Below, piece by piece: positions 63,415 to 64,000 of a stretch of DNA of 64,000 nt; positions within the stretch are counted from its first letter, which is position 1; each line of letters begins with the position of its first letter. The notes under the pieces are model-generated. The model was not told the origin of the DNA. It saw only the letters and a program-made list of their open reading frames with translations, and did not search any database. The position numbers and the translations under genes were made by a program. Source of the DNA: Providencia sp. R33 (GTDB taxonomy: Bacteria > Pseudomonadota > Gammaproteobacteria > Enterobacterales > Enterobacteriaceae); the NCBI RefSeq assembly GCF_019343475.1, contig NZ_CP072453.1, positions 1,302,001-1,366,000 of the forward strand, in the 5' to 3' direction.

Positions 63415-64000
63415 ATGAAAAAAATAACACTGACGCTGAGTGCGGTTGCATTAGCTTTAACGTTTACGGCAACGTCTCAAGCCAAAATCCCAATGCCAGA
63501 AACCGTCAGCCCGGGCGTTACCGTTGTTGAATTAGCACAACAGCAACCTATTCATTGGGTTTCTATTGAACAAATCAAGCAAAGCCTAGAAGGCAAAGCA
63601 CCAATGGCCGTAGGCTTTGATATCGACGATACAGTGTTATTTTCTAGCCCAGGCTTTTACCGTGGTAAACTTGAGTTTTCCCCAAATGATTTTAGCTATC
63701 TGAAAAACCAGCAATTTTGGGAAAAAATGAATAATGAGTGGGACAAATTCAGTATGCCAAAACAAGTGGGTATTGATTTAGTCAAAATGCACTTAGACCG
63801 CGGTGATACCGTTTATTTCATCACAGGGCGTACGAAGACAAAAACTGAAACTGCCACTAAGTATGTTCAAGAGGGCTTAGCTATCCCTGCGGATAAAATG
63901 CAACCAGTTATTTTTGCTGGCGATGAGCCTGGTCAAAATAATAAAGTAAGCTGGATGCGTGACCACAAACTGACTATCTATTATGGTGATGCAGATGCGG
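63415..64000 (+). CDS. aphA: Class B acid phosphatase AphA, N-terminal part
   Basis: The gene runs off the right edge; 195 codons are visible, against about 237 in E. coli. The signal peptide KKITLTLSAVALALTFTATS precedes KIPMPETVSPGVT. The HAD-type nucleophile motif is GFDIDDTVLFSSPGFY and motif II is VYFITGRTKTKTETATKYVQ; FAGDEPGQNNKVSWM is also conserved. These periplasmic tetramers dephosphorylate organic phosphomonoesters and can transfer phosphate. AAGGATAAAAG precedes the ATG. In E. coli aphA is elsewhere on the chromosome, so the position beside rluB is lineage specific. Confidence 0.93.
   Translation, partial: MKKITLTLSAVALALTFTATSQAKIPMPETVSPGVTVVELAQQQPIHWVSIEQIKQSLEGKAPMAVGFDIDDTVLFSSPGFYRGKLEFSPNDFSYLKNQQFWEKMNNEWDKFSMPKQVGIDLVKMHLDRGDTVYFITGRTKTKTETATKYVQEGLAIPADKMQPVIFAGDEPGQNNKVSWMRDHKLTIYYGDADA

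Overview
The window is about 64 kb of an enterobacterial chromosome with low to moderate GC. Gene order and protein sequences point to the Morganellaceae, most probably Providencia. Many blocks follow the E. coli order: fadR–dadA–dadX; mipA/yeaD/gapA/msrB/yeaC; pncA–ansA–sppA–ydjA–selD–topB–xthA; tRNA-Tyr–purU–ychJ–rssB–galU–hns–tdk–adhE–ychE–oppABCDF–yciU–clsA–yciY–tonB–yciA–yciB–yciC–ompW; and trpABCDGE with the rnaAM–yciO–rluB arm on the far side of the trp promoter. Separate trpG and trpD genes, a MipA/OmpV-type porin, two tandem oppA genes and an aphA-type phosphatase also fit Providencia. The genus is inferred from memory of these proteins; no search was run.

Layout. 1–8 kb: 3' end of fadR, the alanine catabolic pair dadA–dadX behind a perfect Lrp consensus box, mipA, yeaD, gapA and divergent msrB (with a perfect CRP core between them), then yeaC. 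7.4–16 kb: pncA–ansA, sppA, the ydjA–selD–topB cluster and xthA. 15.9–17.4 kb: an AT-rich block with an orphan LysR regulator that ends one base from the 3' end of a tRNA-Tyr gene; the tRNA has a tyrT-like promoter. 17.5–27.2 kb: purU, ychJ, rssB, galU, hns, tdk, adhE, ychE. 27.7–35 kb: the oligopeptide permease operon with two consecutive oppA-type binding proteins. 35–45 kb: a SUKH (SMI1/KNR4) protein with a long helical C-terminus inserted between oppF and yciU, then clsA–yciU, yciY, tonB, yciA, a Pmp3-type peptide, yciB, a SulP transporter inserted before yciC, and ompW with a perfect FNR box.

45.5–53.3 kb is the clearest accessory region. It is a two-partner secretion locus between ompW and trpA: one TpsB outer-membrane transporter and two tandem TpsA exoproteins of 718 and 723 residues. 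Each tpsA sits in its own roughly 3-kb directly repeated unit with leader, gene and terminator. The secretion-domain part of the two genes is almost identical while the rest has diverged, and each leader carries a hairpin at the same distance from the start codon with one compensated base-pair change.

53.4–60.3 kb is the complete trp operon (trpE-G-D-C-B-A) with a TrpR-type operator over the promoter −10, a 23-residue leader peptide with three Trp codons, an attenuator and an operon terminator. Divergent from it are rnaAM, yciO and rluB, and the window ends inside aphA.

Most of the content is housekeeping. Items worth following up are the duplicated TPS locus and its leader hairpins, the SUKH–helical-repeat protein, the LysR/tRNA-Tyr junction with its 16-bp perfect inverted repeat, and the doubled oppA. 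No CRISPR array, insertion sequence, integrase or rRNA was seen.
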